DNA of 64,000 nt from Bacteroidota bacterium (GTDB taxonomy: Bacteria; Bacteroidota; Bacteroidia; Bacteroidales; F082). Under the pieces are notes generated by a model. The model saw only the letters and a program-made list of their open reading frames with translations. It was not told the origin of the DNA and ran no database searches. Numbering within the stretch: the stretch's first letter is position 1; every line of letters begins with the position of its first letter. Position numbers and translations under genes: made by a program. The stretch covers positions 1-64,000 of the forward strand of contig NYYH01000076.1 in assembly GCA_002686705.1 (NCBI GenBank), written 5' to 3'. This document shows, piece by piece, positions 38,940-48,117 of this stretch.

Positions 38940-39812
38940 TTAGGAATAGTTTGATAGGGTAAAGAAATAAACATCTTCTAAAATCGGATCTACAAGCTTA
39001 AAATCATCATTAGGGTTTCTTTCACTATAAATCCTTACAATATTTTTGCCGGCGAAAAGGCGAGTTGATACTACGTTATATTCCTTTCCAAAGTCCTCCA
39101 TATTGTACTCGGTGATATCCTTCTCATAAATTCTTCTTTCAAAGTCTTTTAGTATTTCACCTGGAGCAGTTTGTAATAATATTTTACCTTTATCGATAAT
39201 GGCCATATTAGTACAAAGATTACTCACGTCATCAACGATATGAGTTGATAGAATTACAATAATATCTTTTCCAATTTCAGCTAGTAAATTATGAAATCTA
39301 CGACGCTCATAAGGATCTAATCCGGCGGTAGGTTCATCAACAATAATTAGTTTCGGATTTCCGAGCAATGCCTGAGCAATACCAAAACGTTGTTTCATAC
39401 CTCCTGAGAATGTACCTATCCGTTGGTTACGTGCTTCCCAAAGGTTTACTTTTTTTAGAGTGTATTCTACAAACTGTTTACGTTCCGATTTATCTTTAAT
39501 TCCTTTTAACATGCTTAATTGATCAAGCAGGTTTATTGCTCTGTCTCTGGGATAAAATCCAAACTCCTGAGGGAGGTATCCAAGAATTTGTTTGAGCTCT
39601 TGTTTTTGTTCAAATACATTAATATCATCCATCCAAATTTCTCCTGAGTTAGATTCCTGTAATGTGGCTATAGTACGCATAAGTGTGGACTTACCAGCAC
39701 CATTTGGTCCTAATAGTCCAAACAATCCGTTGGGGATAGTTAATGAAACATTGTCAAGAGCTTGTACTCCATTTGAGTATGTTTTTGAAAGATTGCTAAC
39801 GGTTAAGTTCAT
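38940..39812 (-). CDS. ABC transporter ATP-binding protein
   Basis: The 290-residue ATPase has Walker A GPNGAGKST (35-43), signature FSGGMKQRFGIAQAL, Walker B LIIVDEPTAGLDP and the switch histidine (LSTHIV). A ~60-residue C-terminal extension follows the ATPase core. It is of the multidrug/antibiotic-exporter type (CcmA-like) that works with ABC-2 permeases. Directly upstream of the permease-M1 fusion in the same direction, and presumably one complex at the inner membrane. Confidence 0.92.
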   Translation of the reverse strand: MNLTVSNLSKTYSNGVQALDNVSLTIPNGLFGLLGPNGAGKSTLMRTIATLQESNSGEIWMDDINVFEQKQELKQILGYLPQEFGFYPRDRAINLLDQLSMLKGIKDKSERKQFVEYTLKKVNLWEARNQRIGTFSGGMKQRFGIAQALLGNPKLIIVDEPTAGLDPYERRRFHNLLAEIGKDIIVILSTHIVDDVSNLCTNMAIIDKGKILLQTAPGEILKDFERRIYEKDITEYNMEDFGKEYNVVSTRLFAGKNIVRIYSERNPNDDFKLVDPILEDVYFFTLSNYS

Positions 39813-39846
39813 TTTATTAATATTTTAGTTTCAAATTTCTGTTTGG

Positions 39847-39878
39847 CAAAAGTGTACTGACATTTACTTACCGGCAAA
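39847..39878 (-). promoter_or_regulatory. Probable promoter of the ABC ATPase/permease operon
   Basis: On the minus strand TTTG (39875-39878), 20 bases, then CACTTTTG (39847-39854), a 7/8 match to TAnnTTTG. The predicted leader to the ATG at 39812 is about 28 bases. Confidence 0.4.
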
Positions 39879-39880
39879 TA

Positions 39881-39944
39881 TTTGTGACCAAATTGCAGTT
39901 TTTGTGATGAATGCTATTATTTGGTGATGAACAGAGTTGGTCAC
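39881..39944. promoter_or_regulatory. Triple direct repeat with exact 20-bp period plus one inverted copy
   Basis: TTTGTGACCAA (39881-39891), TTTGTGATGAA (39901-39911) and TTGGTGATGAA (39921-39931) start exactly 20 bases apart. TTGGTCAC (39937-39944) is the reverse complement of the GTGACCAA in the first. The block lies between the two divergent promoters, just upstream of both -33 elements. LytTR regulators typically bind pairs of imperfect direct repeats about two helical turns apart, so it is a candidate operator for the LytTR protein encoded at 41036. Confidence 0.55.
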
Positions 39945-39950
39945 ATATAT

Positions 39951-39981
39951 TTGTACCTAATAATAAATTTCAATTACTTTG
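39951..39981 (+). promoter_or_regulatory. Probable promoter of the LytS/LytTR operon
   Basis: TTG (39951-39953), 20 bases, then TTACTTTG (39974-39981), a 7/8 match to TAnnTTTG. The ATG follows at 40003. Confidence 0.45.
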
Positions 39982-40002
39982 CTAAAAATCAGATAATACA
40001 TT

Positions 40003-41013
40003 ATGCGTAAAAAAGTGGCTTTCGATATTGGCTTTTGGGTTTTTTTATGGCTATTATTTAGCTTCTCTTTTATGCGATTCCAACCAATAGTACAATCGTT
40101 CGGAACAGCTGCATTAGTAATATTTCCATTTACTATTCCTATTTACATCCACTATTACATATTTGGATATTTTATCATGCGGAAACAATATATTCTATAC
40201 TTATTGTCGACCACTTTTTTAGTAGTTTTTTTTGGTTATCTGATAGGTGAGTTTCAACACTATATGGATCCTGACGGCGAAGCTGAAACTTATGGAGCTA
40301 TATTATTATTTATGTTATTGTATACAGGAGCACACTATTTTATGACCGGAACACAGCAACGTATGAAGATTAAACAGGAAGAAGATAGACGGGCAAACAT
40401 AGAAATGGAGCTAAGAGAACTTGAATCAAAACAAGCCATTGCTGAACTCGATTTACTTAAATCACAGGTAAATCCACATTTTTTATTTAATTCTCTTAAC
40501 AGTATTTACTCTTTAATCATAACCGACTCTGCAACCGCAAGTGATGCTGTCCTTAAATTATCAGACCTGATGCGTTATATACTAGACAGTTCTAAAAAAC
40601 GTAAAGTTCTTGTAAAACATGAGATTCAATTCATTGAGAATTATGTTGATCTGGAAAAAATTAGGTTGGGTAGTAAGGCAAAAGTAAGCTATAAATTTGG
40701 TGGGGATATGGGCGGTAAAATCATCTCGCCAATGTTGTTAATCCCGTTTGTTGAAAATTGTTTCAAACACGGAATTGGTGTTCATTATAGTGAGAACAAA
40801 ATTGATGTAGCACTGGAGATGTCAGATAATACACTGATATTAAACACTTCAAATAATATTGCTCCAAAAAGGATTAACCCTGACAGAAAGAAATCAGGAA
40901 CTGGAATCGAAAATGTTCGTAAACGTCTCAATCTTTTGTATCCACAAAAACATGACCTCGAAATAGAGATTAAGGACAACAAATATGAAGTGATTTTGAA
41001 ATTGGATATCTAA
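40003..41013 (+). CDS. LytS/YehU-family sensor histidine kinase
   Basis: The 336-residue product has four membrane helices in the first ~115 residues and no large periplasmic sensor. A coiled linker rich in E/K/R follows (about 118-152), then the His_kinase motif SQVNPHFLFNSLNSIYSLI with His159. The ATPase domain has FVENCFKHGIG and SGTGIENVRKRL. It phosphorylates the LytTR partner encoded 22 bases downstream. The sensed signal may be membrane or ligand based; it is not readable. Confidence 0.93.
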   Translation: MRKKVAFDIGFWVFLWLLFSFSFMRFQPIVQSFGTAALVIFPFTIPIYIHYYIFGYFIMRKQYILYLLSTTFLVVFFGYLIGEFQHYMDPDGEAETYGAILLFMLLYTGAHYFMTGTQQRMKIKQEEDRRANIEMELRELESKQAIAELDLLKSQVNPHFLFNSLNSIYSLIITDSATASDAVLKLSDLMRYILDSSKKRKVLVKHEIQFIENYVDLEKIRLGSKAKVSYKFGGDMGGKIISPMLLIPFVENCFKHGIGVHYSENKIDVALEMSDNTLILNTSNNIAPKRINPDRKKSGTGIENVRKRLNLLYPQKHDLEIEIKDNKYEVILKLDI

Positions 41014-41035
41014 TAATTGAAATTATAATAGCATT

Positions 41036-41734
41036 ATGGAAATAAGATGTTTAATAGTTGATGATGAGGAGCTGGCACTTAATGTGTTAGAAAAATATAT
41101 TTCCTCAGTGCCTACTCTCCGTTTGGTTGGCCGTTGTGATAATGCTATTGAGGCAATCAGCTTTTTACATAGTCATACTGTCGACCTGCTTTTTCTTGAC
41201 CTTAACATGCCTGAGCTAAGCGGCCTTGATATGCTGAAAACATTGCAGAATCCTCCAAAGATTATACTTACTACTGCCTATTCAGAATATGCCCTCGAAA
41301 GTTATGAGTATGGTGTTGTAGACTATTTGCTTAAGCCAATTAAAATAGAACGGTTTATAAAAGCTGTAAATAAAGTAGTTGAATTGTTCGGCGAGCATAG
41401 AGGATCTGTTGACAATGAAGAGATAATATCTAAACCAATTTTAATTAAAGAAGACCAAACTACTTTTGTAGTTCCTCAAGCAGATATACTGTATGTTGAA
41501 GCATACGGTAATTATTTGAAAATACATACACAAGAGAAAACCTACCTCACACGTCTTACAATGCAGCAAATGTTCAGTGAGTTATCGGATACAATATTTA
41601 GTAGAATACATAAGTCCTACATCGTAAACAAGCAAAAAGTTAGCAGAATGATGGGAAACGTAGTTTTTATCAGCAAGATTGAATTACCAATTGGCACAAC
41701 CTACAAAAAGGATTTTATGAAGGCTATGGAATAA
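41036..41734 (+). CDS. LytTR-family response regulator
   Basis: The 232-residue product has a receiver domain with D9/D10, phospho-acceptor D55 (LFLDLNMP) and K100. A C-terminal LytTR DNA-binding domain spans about 135-232 (TTFVVPQADILYVEAYGNYLKIH, FSRIHKSYIVNKQKV). It forms a two-gene operon with the kinase and likely controls the divergent ABC operon and itself through the 20-bp-periodic repeats. Confidence 0.93.
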   Translation: MEIRCLIVDDEELALNVLEKYISSVPTLRLVGRCDNAIEAISFLHSHTVDLLFLDLNMPELSGLDMLKTLQNPPKIILTTAYSEYALESYEYGVVDYLLKPIKIERFIKAVNKVVELFGEHRGSVDNEEIISKPILIKEDQTTFVVPQADILYVEAYGNYLKIHTQEKTYLTRLTMQQMFSELSDTIFSRIHKSYIVNKQKVSRMMGNVVFISKIELPIGTTYKKDFMKAME

Positions 41735-41813
41735 TTATGTAAATCTAATTCCTCTGAAACGTTTATTGCAAGTAAAACTAGCCACCTTTTAGCAAATAAT
41801 CCGCATTATTTAC

Positions 41814-41821
41814 TATTTTTG
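41814..41821 (+). promoter_or_regulatory. Bacteroidota -7 element before glnA
   Basis: TATTTTTG is an exact TAnnTTTG match 20 bases before the ATG at 41842; no clear -33 TTG. Confidence 0.45.
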
Positions 41822-41841
41822 TCAGCCCAAAAATTTAGAGA

Positions 41842-43344
41842 ATGAACGAAAATATTTCAATGAATCCCAATCAGGTTGTTCAATATTTGAACAAACCTGC
41901 AAATCAGCTTACCAAAGACGACCTGATTAAGTTTATTGAGGATAACGATATTGAAATGATAAATTTCAGATATGTTGGTTGGGATGGAAGACTGAAGACC
42001 TTGAACTTTATTATTGGAAGTCGTGAGCATCTCGACAATATACTTACAGCCGGAGAGCGTGTTGATGGATCTAGTTTGTTGCCATTTGTTGAGGCCGACT
42101 CAAGTGACTTATATGTAATACCCAGGTATAAAACGGCCTTTGTTAATCCTTTTTCAGAAATTCCAACATTAGATATATTATGTTCTTATTATGATAGAAA
42201 CGGAGAACCAGTTGATGGTGCTCCTGAAAATATTCTAAGAAAAGCACATCAGTCCTTTAAGGATCGTACTGGATATGAGTTTGAGGCTATGGGTGAACTG
42301 GAATATTACCTTATTAGCGAAGATGATGGACTGTTTAAAGCCGATGACCAGAAAGGTTACCATGAGTCATCACCCTTTTCAAAATGGGGTAGCTTTCGTA
42401 CAAAAGCTATGAAGCTTATTGCCGAATCAGGTGGTCTGATAAAATACGGTCATTCAGAGGTAGGCAACTTCACCAAAGACGGCATGGTTTACGAACAAAA
42501 TGAAATCGAATTTCTGCCCACGAATGTTGAAGATGCTGCTGATCAGCTGGTAAAAGCAAAGTGGATAGTCCGTACATTAGCTGCACAAAACGGTGTAACA
42601 GTAACATTTGCTCCAAAAATTACAGTTGGAATGGCAGGAAGCGGATTGCACATCCACACCCGGATTATGAAGAATGGCGAAAATTTGATGACTAAAGCTG
42701 GCAAACTAAGTGATGTAGCCAAAACTGCAATTGCTGGTTACATGGAGCTAGCTCCCTCACTAACTGCTTTTGGAAATCTTAATCCTACCTTATATTTCAG
42801 GCTTGTACCACATCAGGAAGCACCTACAAATATTTGCTGGGGTGATCGTAATCGTTCTGTATTAGTAAGAGTTCCTTTGGGTTGGACTGCTCCAATAAAT
42901 ATGATAAATAAGGTGAATTCTCAGGAAAGCGGAGATATAATTGACTTCTCAGATAAACAAACTGTTGAAGTTCGAAGCCCTGACGGATCAGCAGATATTT
43001 ATTTGTTGTTAGCCGGAATTACTGTTGCTGCTCGTCATGGGTTTGAATTGAAGAAACCATTACAAGTTGCAGACAAAACCTACGTTGACTTAAATGTTTT
43101 TGATAATGAAAACAGGGATAAGCAGAAAGAGCTTAAACAGTTGCCAACATCGTGTGTGGAGTCGGCCAAAAGTCTTGAAGAACAGAGAGAATATTATTCA
43201 AAATATAATGTATTTCCTGATAAGGTGATTGATTTGCTTTGCAATACACTTATCGAATATAACGATGAAGGCCTTATTGAAAAAATTCAGGGAGATGACG
43301 ATAAAGTAATGGCTTTAGTTAATAGCTATTTTTATTGTGGTTAA
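41842..43344 (+). CDS. glnA: Glutamine synthetase (type I-like)
   Basis: The 500-residue product makes glutamine from glutamate and ammonia with ATP. Motifs of the GS catalytic domain are intact: EAMGELEYYLI, FAPKITVGMAGSGLHIH, NPTLYFRLVPHQEAPTNICW and GDRNRSVLVRVP. It is somewhat longer than classical GSI (about 470) and far shorter than GSIII (about 730). Its stop overlaps the start of the HMG-CoA lyase gene by eight bases. Confidence 0.9.
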   Translation: MNENISMNPNQVVQYLNKPANQLTKDDLIKFIEDNDIEMINFRYVGWDGRLKTLNFIIGSREHLDNILTAGERVDGSSLLPFVEADSSDLYVIPRYKTAFVNPFSEIPTLDILCSYYDRNGEPVDGAPENILRKAHQSFKDRTGYEFEAMGELEYYLISEDDGLFKADDQKGYHESSPFSKWGSFRTKAMKLIAESGGLIKYGHSEVGNFTKDGMVYEQNEIEFLPTNVEDAADQLVKAKWIVRTLAAQNGVTVTFAPKITVGMAGSGLHIHTRIMKNGENLMTKAGKLSDVAKTAIAGYMELAPSLTAFGNLNPTLYFRLVPHQEAPTNICWGDRNRSVLVRVPLGWTAPINMINKVNSQESGDIIDFSDKQTVEVRSPDGSADIYLLLAGITVAARHGFELKKPLQVADKTYVDLNVFDNENRDKQKELKQLPTSCVESAKSLEEQREYYSKYNVFPDKVIDLLCNTLIEYNDEGLIEKIQGDDDKVMALVNSYFYCG

Positions 43345-44188
43345 AATTATTGAAACACCTCGCGATGGATTTCAGGGCTTGTCAAATTTAATACCCACAA
43401 GCAAAAAAGTTGAATACATAAATTTATTATTACAATGTGGATTTCATACTGTTGAGGTAGGAAGTTTTGTGTCGCCAAAAGCAATACCCCAAATGGCTGA
43501 TACAGCTGAAGTATTAGATGGAATTGATCTGGAAAACAGTAAATCAAAAATAGCTGTGCTTACTGCAACTAAAAGCGGAGGAGAACATGTAATGACGTTC
43601 CCTCAAATAGACCAGATATTTTTTCCATTTTCAACTTCCGAAACTTTTCTGAAAAAGAATATTAATCAAACACTTGATCAATCCGAAATAATTATTGATG
43701 AGCTCCAAAACCTTTGTATAAAGAACAATAAAGAGCTGGTCGTTTATTTTTCAATGGGATTTGGTAGTGCTTACGGCGATGATTGGAGCTTAGAATTGCT
43801 CAATCATTGGATTAGCAGAATCAAAGAAAAAGGAATTACTAAATTCCCATTATCAGATATCCTTGGTGAAGCAACACCGGATGTGATTTCAACAGTGTTT
43901 GAGAATCTATTGTCGGAATTCGTAGATCTTGAGTTTGGGTTACATCTGCATTCGCTCGATCATCAACGAATTGAAAAAGTAGACTCCGCATACCGAGCCG
44001 GAATCAGACGATTTGATACAGTAATAAATGGCCTTGGAGGTTGTCCTCAAACAGGTAAAGAATTGGTTGGTAATTTGCCTTTAGAGAGTTTTCTAAATTA
44101 CACTACAAAAAACAATATCACAACTAATCTCGATGATCATTTCCTTCAAAAAGCGATTGAATTTCCTATATATCAGGATCGTACTTAA
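43337..44188 (+). CDS. Hydroxymethylglutaryl-CoA lyase
   Basis: The 283-residue TIM-barrel enzyme of the HMGL-like family has the N-terminal motif ETPRDGFQG (with the metal/substrate-binding RD), VEVGSFVSPKAIPQM and FDTVINGLGGCPQ. It cleaves HMG-CoA to acetoacetate and acetyl-CoA, the last step of leucine breakdown. The start is GTG 43337, eight bases inside glnA. The coupling to glutamine synthetase is unusual. It ends 11 bases before the convergent barrel gene. Confidence 0.88.
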   Translation: MVKIIETPRDGFQGLSNLIPTSKKVEYINLLLQCGFHTVEVGSFVSPKAIPQMADTAEVLDGIDLENSKSKIAVLTATKSGGEHVMTFPQIDQIFFPFSTSETFLKKNINQTLDQSEIIIDELQNLCIKNNKELVVYFSMGFGSAYGDDWSLELLNHWISRIKEKGITKFPLSDILGEATPDVISTVFENLLSEFVDLEFGLHLHSLDHQRIEKVDSAYRAGIRRFDTVINGLGGCPQTGKELVGNLPLESFLNYTTKNNITTNLDDHFLQKAIEFPIYQDRT

Positions 44189-44199
44189 TAGGAGATTAG

Positions 44200-44883
44200 T
44201 TAAAGCTTAATTACAAGACCAACCGAGAAATCGAAAAAACTGATATTCTTTTTCCGATATTCAAACCCCTGGCCAGTGTTAAAACCGAACTTTAAAGGTG
44301 AATAGATATAATCAGAATTAATTGCTATCCCAATGCAATTATTAAATGTGTATATAATAGAAACACCGGCTTTTATTGCAAATCCACTTGCGCGTGATGA
44401 AGTAATTTTGAAGAATTCAGGTCCTACCATAAAATATTCAGGTTCAAACAATTGAAAAGGAGTTTTTCCATACATAATGCCGCCAAGCAACTTTGGCTGG
44501 ACACTTATTATATTAAAAATATCTATTGAGGAATATAACCCGGCAGTAAGAGAAAGCATTTGATAAGGTTCAGATCTAATATATATATCTGTTAGGAAGG
44601 GATCGTTATCAATCATAGCTCTACCGAGGGCTGCTACGTCAACAGAATGAAAACTATAATTTATGTCAGCACCTACGCCAAGATAATCCTTAAAAAACCA
44701 AGCACCTTCAGCACCACCTGACATTCCTGCATAAGTGAAACTTCCTCCATCAAAATTGTTCGAACCGTATTTTCCTACGGGGAGAGAAAGCCCTGATCGT
44801 AACATAAAGAATGATTTTCCATCTCCTGCAATCCCATCCAAACCCATTATGAGTATGAATGCCAGTATAATAATTTTCTTCAT
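44200..44883 (-). CDS. Outer-membrane beta-barrel protein of unknown function
   Basis: The 227-residue product has a signal peptide (MKKIIILAFILIMGLDGIAG) and an N-terminal RSGLSLPVGKYGSN typical of small Bacteroidota barrel proteins. It continues with alternating strands (GVGADINYSFHSVD, AIKAGVSIIYTFNN) to the end FSVGLVIKL. An outer-membrane barrel of about eight strands is likely. No specific function recognised. It converges with the HMG-CoA lyase gene. Confidence 0.65.
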   Translation of the reverse strand: MKKIIILAFILIMGLDGIAGDGKSFFMLRSGLSLPVGKYGSNNFDGGSFTYAGMSGGAEGAWFFKDYLGVGADINYSFHSVDVAALGRAMIDNDPFLTDIYIRSEPYQMLSLTAGLYSSIDIFNIISVQPKLLGGIMYGKTPFQLFEPEYFMVGPEFFKITSSRASGFAIKAGVSIIYTFNNCIGIAINSDYIYSPLKFGFNTGQGFEYRKKNISFFDFSVGLVIKL

Positions 44884-44948
44884 TAACTACCTTATTATTT
44901 TGGTTGTAAAATTAGTAAAAATACAATCCTGAGTTTTAATAAACTTAA

Positions 44949-45044
44949 ACTACTGGAGATCTCTACTTTTTACTTTTGGTAAACAAACAGGTTGTTCAAA
45001 CAAGGAAAATGGTTGTGTTGTTGATAATGCATGGAGAACCTTAA
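44949..45044 (+). pseudogene. Orphan relic of a T9SS type A sorting domain (copy A)
   Basis: In the gap between the barrel and peroxidase genes, the plus strand reads TTGDLYFLLLVNKQVVQTRK then MVVLL. This matches the last two strands of type A sorting domains (pattern GxYxYxLxVNxxxxxxKMVxL). No upstream gene body is present; a stop lies directly before it. Fifty bases (44972-45021) match 48465-48514 with only five differences. Confidence 0.55.
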
Positions 45045-45098
45045 ACTTAGTATCATCCCTACAAATTTTATCTATGTATATGCAGGATAATCTTTCTC

Positions 45099-46121
45099 TT
45101 AAAAAGGGTTAGAAAAATCAGGATTGTTTATAAATGACGTATCTGAAAATGTTTTAAGGAATGATATAAGATCCAATTTCTCCTCCGCTGTCAAGTGGAC
45201 TCCCCCTTGGTGTGCTTTTTTCATCATGGGGTCGATTGTTGAAGACCAAATTAAGCCGTCACTATAAAAATTAACTACTTCTTCTAGAGTTGAGTACCGC
45301 CCATCATGCATATAAGGTGCTGTAAATTCTATATTCCTCAATGTTGGTGTTTTAAATTTCCCAATATCATTCAGATTCCCGGTAATTTCTGCGCGTCCTT
45401 GGGATGGTACGCTGTCTATACCATTGTTGTGAAATGAATTATCAGTTAAGAGAATAGTGCCATGACAATGAAAACAATCACCTTCTTCAGAGAAGAATAA
45501 CAATCGGCCTTTTTCTTCTGATTCGCTTAATGTTGTTTCTCCTTTCAGGAATCTGTCATATTTGGAGTTATTTGAAGTAAATGTTCTTACAAATTGAGCA
45601 AGGGCATAGGCAATTTCTTTGGAAGTGATCGTATCAACATTAAAGGCTTTTTTAAACAATTCAGCATAGCCATTGTCCGAATTTAGTTTATTTAAATCTG
45701 TTTCGAAGAACTCCTCTACTTCAAACAGCATAATATTTTCAAGCACGCCTTCAACTTTACCATTCCATAAATATGAATTCATCCATGCCAAATTAATATG
45801 AGGCAGGCAGTTATCTTCAGTTGTAAATGAATTTTCCTGTACATGACACTGCCCGCAAGCTCTTTCATTTCCTTTATCAATAATTGAATCATAATATAAC
45901 ATCCTACCTAACTGAATACCTTCTACTGTAGCAGGATTATCCTCTGGTATGATCATGTAGGGAAATCCAGCAGGAATAATTATTTCGTGTGGAGTTGGAT
46001 TATAGCTTACATGTTTAGAACCCGGTGAGGAATCTTTTTTGCAGTTAATCGTCATTAACATAACTGCCTGCAACAATAGAATTAATAAGTATTTTTTATT
46101 TGAATACATTATCGGGTTCAT
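45099..46121 (-). CDS. Di-haem cytochrome c peroxidase-family lipoprotein
   Basis: The 340-residue product has a lipoprotein-like signal (Cys27 in LMTINCKKD). It carries two haem c motifs: CGQCH (C89, C92, H93) and CFHCH (C216, C219, H220). Sequences such as PTLRNIEFTAPYMHDGRYSTLEEVV are typical of the CcpA/MauG family. It probably reduces H2O2 or carries out a related oxidation in the periplasm. Alternative start at ATG 46109 (MYSNKK), a cleaner signal peptide. It shares the minus direction with the TolB-like gene upstream (193-base gap). Confidence 0.9.
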   Translation of the reverse strand: MNPIMYSNKKYLLILLLQAVMLMTINCKKDSSPGSKHVSYNPTPHEIIIPAGFPYMIIPEDNPATVEGIQLGRMLYYDSIIDKGNERACGQCHVQENSFTTEDNCLPHINLAWMNSYLWNGKVEGVLENIMLFEVEEFFETDLNKLNSDNGYAELFKKAFNVDTITSKEIAYALAQFVRTFTSNNSKYDRFLKGETTLSESEEKGRLLFFSEEGDCFHCHGTILLTDNSFHNNGIDSVPSQGRAEITGNLNDIGKFKTPTLRNIEFTAPYMHDGRYSTLEEVVNFYSDGLIWSSTIDPMMKKAHQGGVHLTAEEKLDLISFLKTFSDTSFINNPDFSNPF

Positions 46122-46314
46122 CCAGAGGACATTACATCAATCCAATAAACAAGTAGTCACTAAAAATAATATTAATATTCGCATCGAAATAGTGCTTAAA
46201 AAGTACAATGCTGTAAATAATATGATCAAACTTTTCGTAACGTCGTTATCCCGATGCAAATATTATGTTAAATATCAGGAATTAAAAACCTGACTTATCT
46301 GTAATCATTTAATA

Positions 46315-48117
46315 CTACTTCAACAACACCATTTTCTTGATTTGAAAAGTGTTGTTTACCTGCAATGAATAAAAATAAACTCCTTCGTTTAAATTACCGG
46401 CGCTAAAACTGACTGTATATGTGCCTTCCAATTGTTCTTCTTTAATTAAAGTAGCTATAGTCTTGCCTAGTAAATTATACACAACTAACTGAACATACCC
46501 ATCTTCAACAAGTTCGTAACCAATGTTCGTAATTTGGTTAAAGGGATTTGGAGAATTTTGTTTTAACTTAAAATAATTTCCCGATATCTGTTCTTGTATG
46601 CCGGTCAGTGTATCCACAAAAGTGCAGCTATCACCAAGCCCTATTCCAGTCATTATTGAAGGCACTACATATTTTATCCTTCTGGTTTGTGCTGTTGCAT
46701 CTAGCCAATTTTCAAGTAGCCCTGGATCATTCCATCCTGGGAAACCGTTCCACAGCAGTGTCATATCCGTATAAAGTTGATCTAACAGACCAGGATTTAC
46801 GTCAAGCAAAAAGTCAGACATATTCATCCAACCCAATTCATACATAAACATTGCATTGTTGCCATAAGCCTCACCATAACCCGCAAGTAGATCTGGTGGT
46901 AACAACTCGAAAGGGTGAAATTCTAACCACAATGACTCCACGCTGAATATACGAGGTTGGAATGTGCATTGAGTAAGATTAGGCTTAAGCCCACAGAACC
47001 AAGAAACTTCATCAGCCAAAAGAAGAGTTTCCTGTGAACTTTCTTCGCCAAGAATGGTTCTAGATCCATAGTCGTCTTTATCCAACAAAACAACATCAAG
47101 GTCATCGGTAGCTCCTGGCTCTGCATCGCATTCGCATATTGTTTGTGGACCTAAGTCAGATGAAATCACTATATCACCATTTTCCAATGGCTCAGGTACA
47201 TAATCATTTCCATGATGCCAGGTACGGCGGTAAGATTCCTGCAGTACTAAATTATTTCCTGAAACAGGAACAGAGAATATTTGAGAATTTCCACCAGTAA
47301 TCCGGGTCGAGTTGAAAATTATCTCTGTGTCGTCATGACTGAATGAGGCTCCTCCCGACATCTTGATAGGATTACCACCATCATCTGGGCCATGTGTAAC
47401 TCTGACTAATGAGTTTGGTATAAGACCAATATTAATTGGATCGAACCCTGCAATATAAACTTCCCAGTTTTTACCTTGTCCGTCAATTGCAGCAGTAAAT
47501 ACCATTAAATTTCCCTGGTGATTAAATGAGGGATGCCCTACATAGATACTATCGCCTTCAATCCATATATTCGGATCATTTGTAATATCCCAGGCGGTAT
47601 TAATATCAAGAGGTATAACAGTTCCGGGATTAGTAATGTCAATAAGATTCAAGCCCTCATAGTAGCGTGTTTCAAAGGTGATAATCGGTTCACTACACTC
47701 TGTCGCAAGTATATGTGTAGTTGTAACTGGCCGATCCTTTGACGTGTAAACTATTAAATCACCATTTGGGTGCCAATGAGGATGACGATCGGGATAGTCA
47801 TTATTAAAAGTAAGGCGAACTGCTGTATTATCAATATCATCTACATCTGCAATATAGATGTCGAATTCTCCACCATCACGAGTAGAGCTAAAGGCTATCT
47901 CGTTTGGGTCAAAATGAGAAATTGAAGGGTGATTATCAATTGCGGAGTTAGTAGTTAACCTGGTTTCGGTATCACTACCTATATCAAAAGAATAGATATC
48001 CCAGTTCTCCCAAACGCCCCCATTGCCTACATAGTAAACAACTTGTGCTTCGGTACTGATATTAATACTCACAATTGCGATGACAAAGATCACTAAAAAC
48101 TTGTAGAAATGTTTCAT
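46315..48117 (-). CDS. TolB/PD40-like propeller protein with T9SS type A sorting domain
   Basis: The product is 600 residues from the ATG at 48115-48117, which gives a normal signal peptide (MKHFYKFLVIFVIAIVSINI). An in-frame ATG 60 bases upstream would displace it. Repeats such as DPNEIAFSSTRDGGEFDIYIADVD are PD40/TolB units forming a propeller. The C-terminus (KQNSPNPFNQITNIGYELVE to KKMVLLK) is a type A sorting domain. Probably secreted to the surface; partner unknown. The two sorting-domain relics lie on either side of this gene and the peroxidase gene, on the opposite strand. Confidence 0.8.
   Translation of the reverse strand: MKHFYKFLVIFVIAIVSINISTEAQVVYYVGNGGVWENWDIYSFDIGSDTETRLTTNSAIDNHPSISHFDPNEIAFSSTRDGGEFDIYIADVDDIDNTAVRLTFNNDYPDRHPHWHPNGDLIVYTSKDRPVTTTHILATECSEPIITFETRYYEGLNLIDITNPGTVIPLDINTAWDITNDPNIWIEGDSIYVGHPSFNHQGNLMVFTAAIDGQGKNWEVYIAGFDPINIGLIPNSLVRVTHGPDDGGNPIKMSGGASFSHDDTEIIFNSTRITGGNSQIFSVPVSGNNLVLQESYRRTWHHGNDYVPEPLENGDIVISSDLGPQTICECDAEPGATDDLDVVLLDKDDYGSRTILGEESSQETLLLADEVSWFCGLKPNLTQCTFQPRIFSVESLWLEFHPFELLPPDLLAGYGEAYGNNAMFMYELGWMNMSDFLLDVNPGLLDQLYTDMTLLWNGFPGWNDPGLLENWLDATAQTRRIKYVVPSIMTGIGLGDSCTFVDTLTGIQEQISGNYFKLKQNSPNPFNQITNIGYELVEDGYVQLVVYNLLGKTIATLIKEEQLEGTYTVSFSAGNLNEGVYFYSLQVNNTFQIKKMVLLK

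Noticed and set aside
46122..46314. A possible third sorting-domain relic (SNKQVVTKN on the + strand)
   Set aside because: Only a handful of residues match; there is no GxYxYxL part and no nucleotide match to copies A and B.
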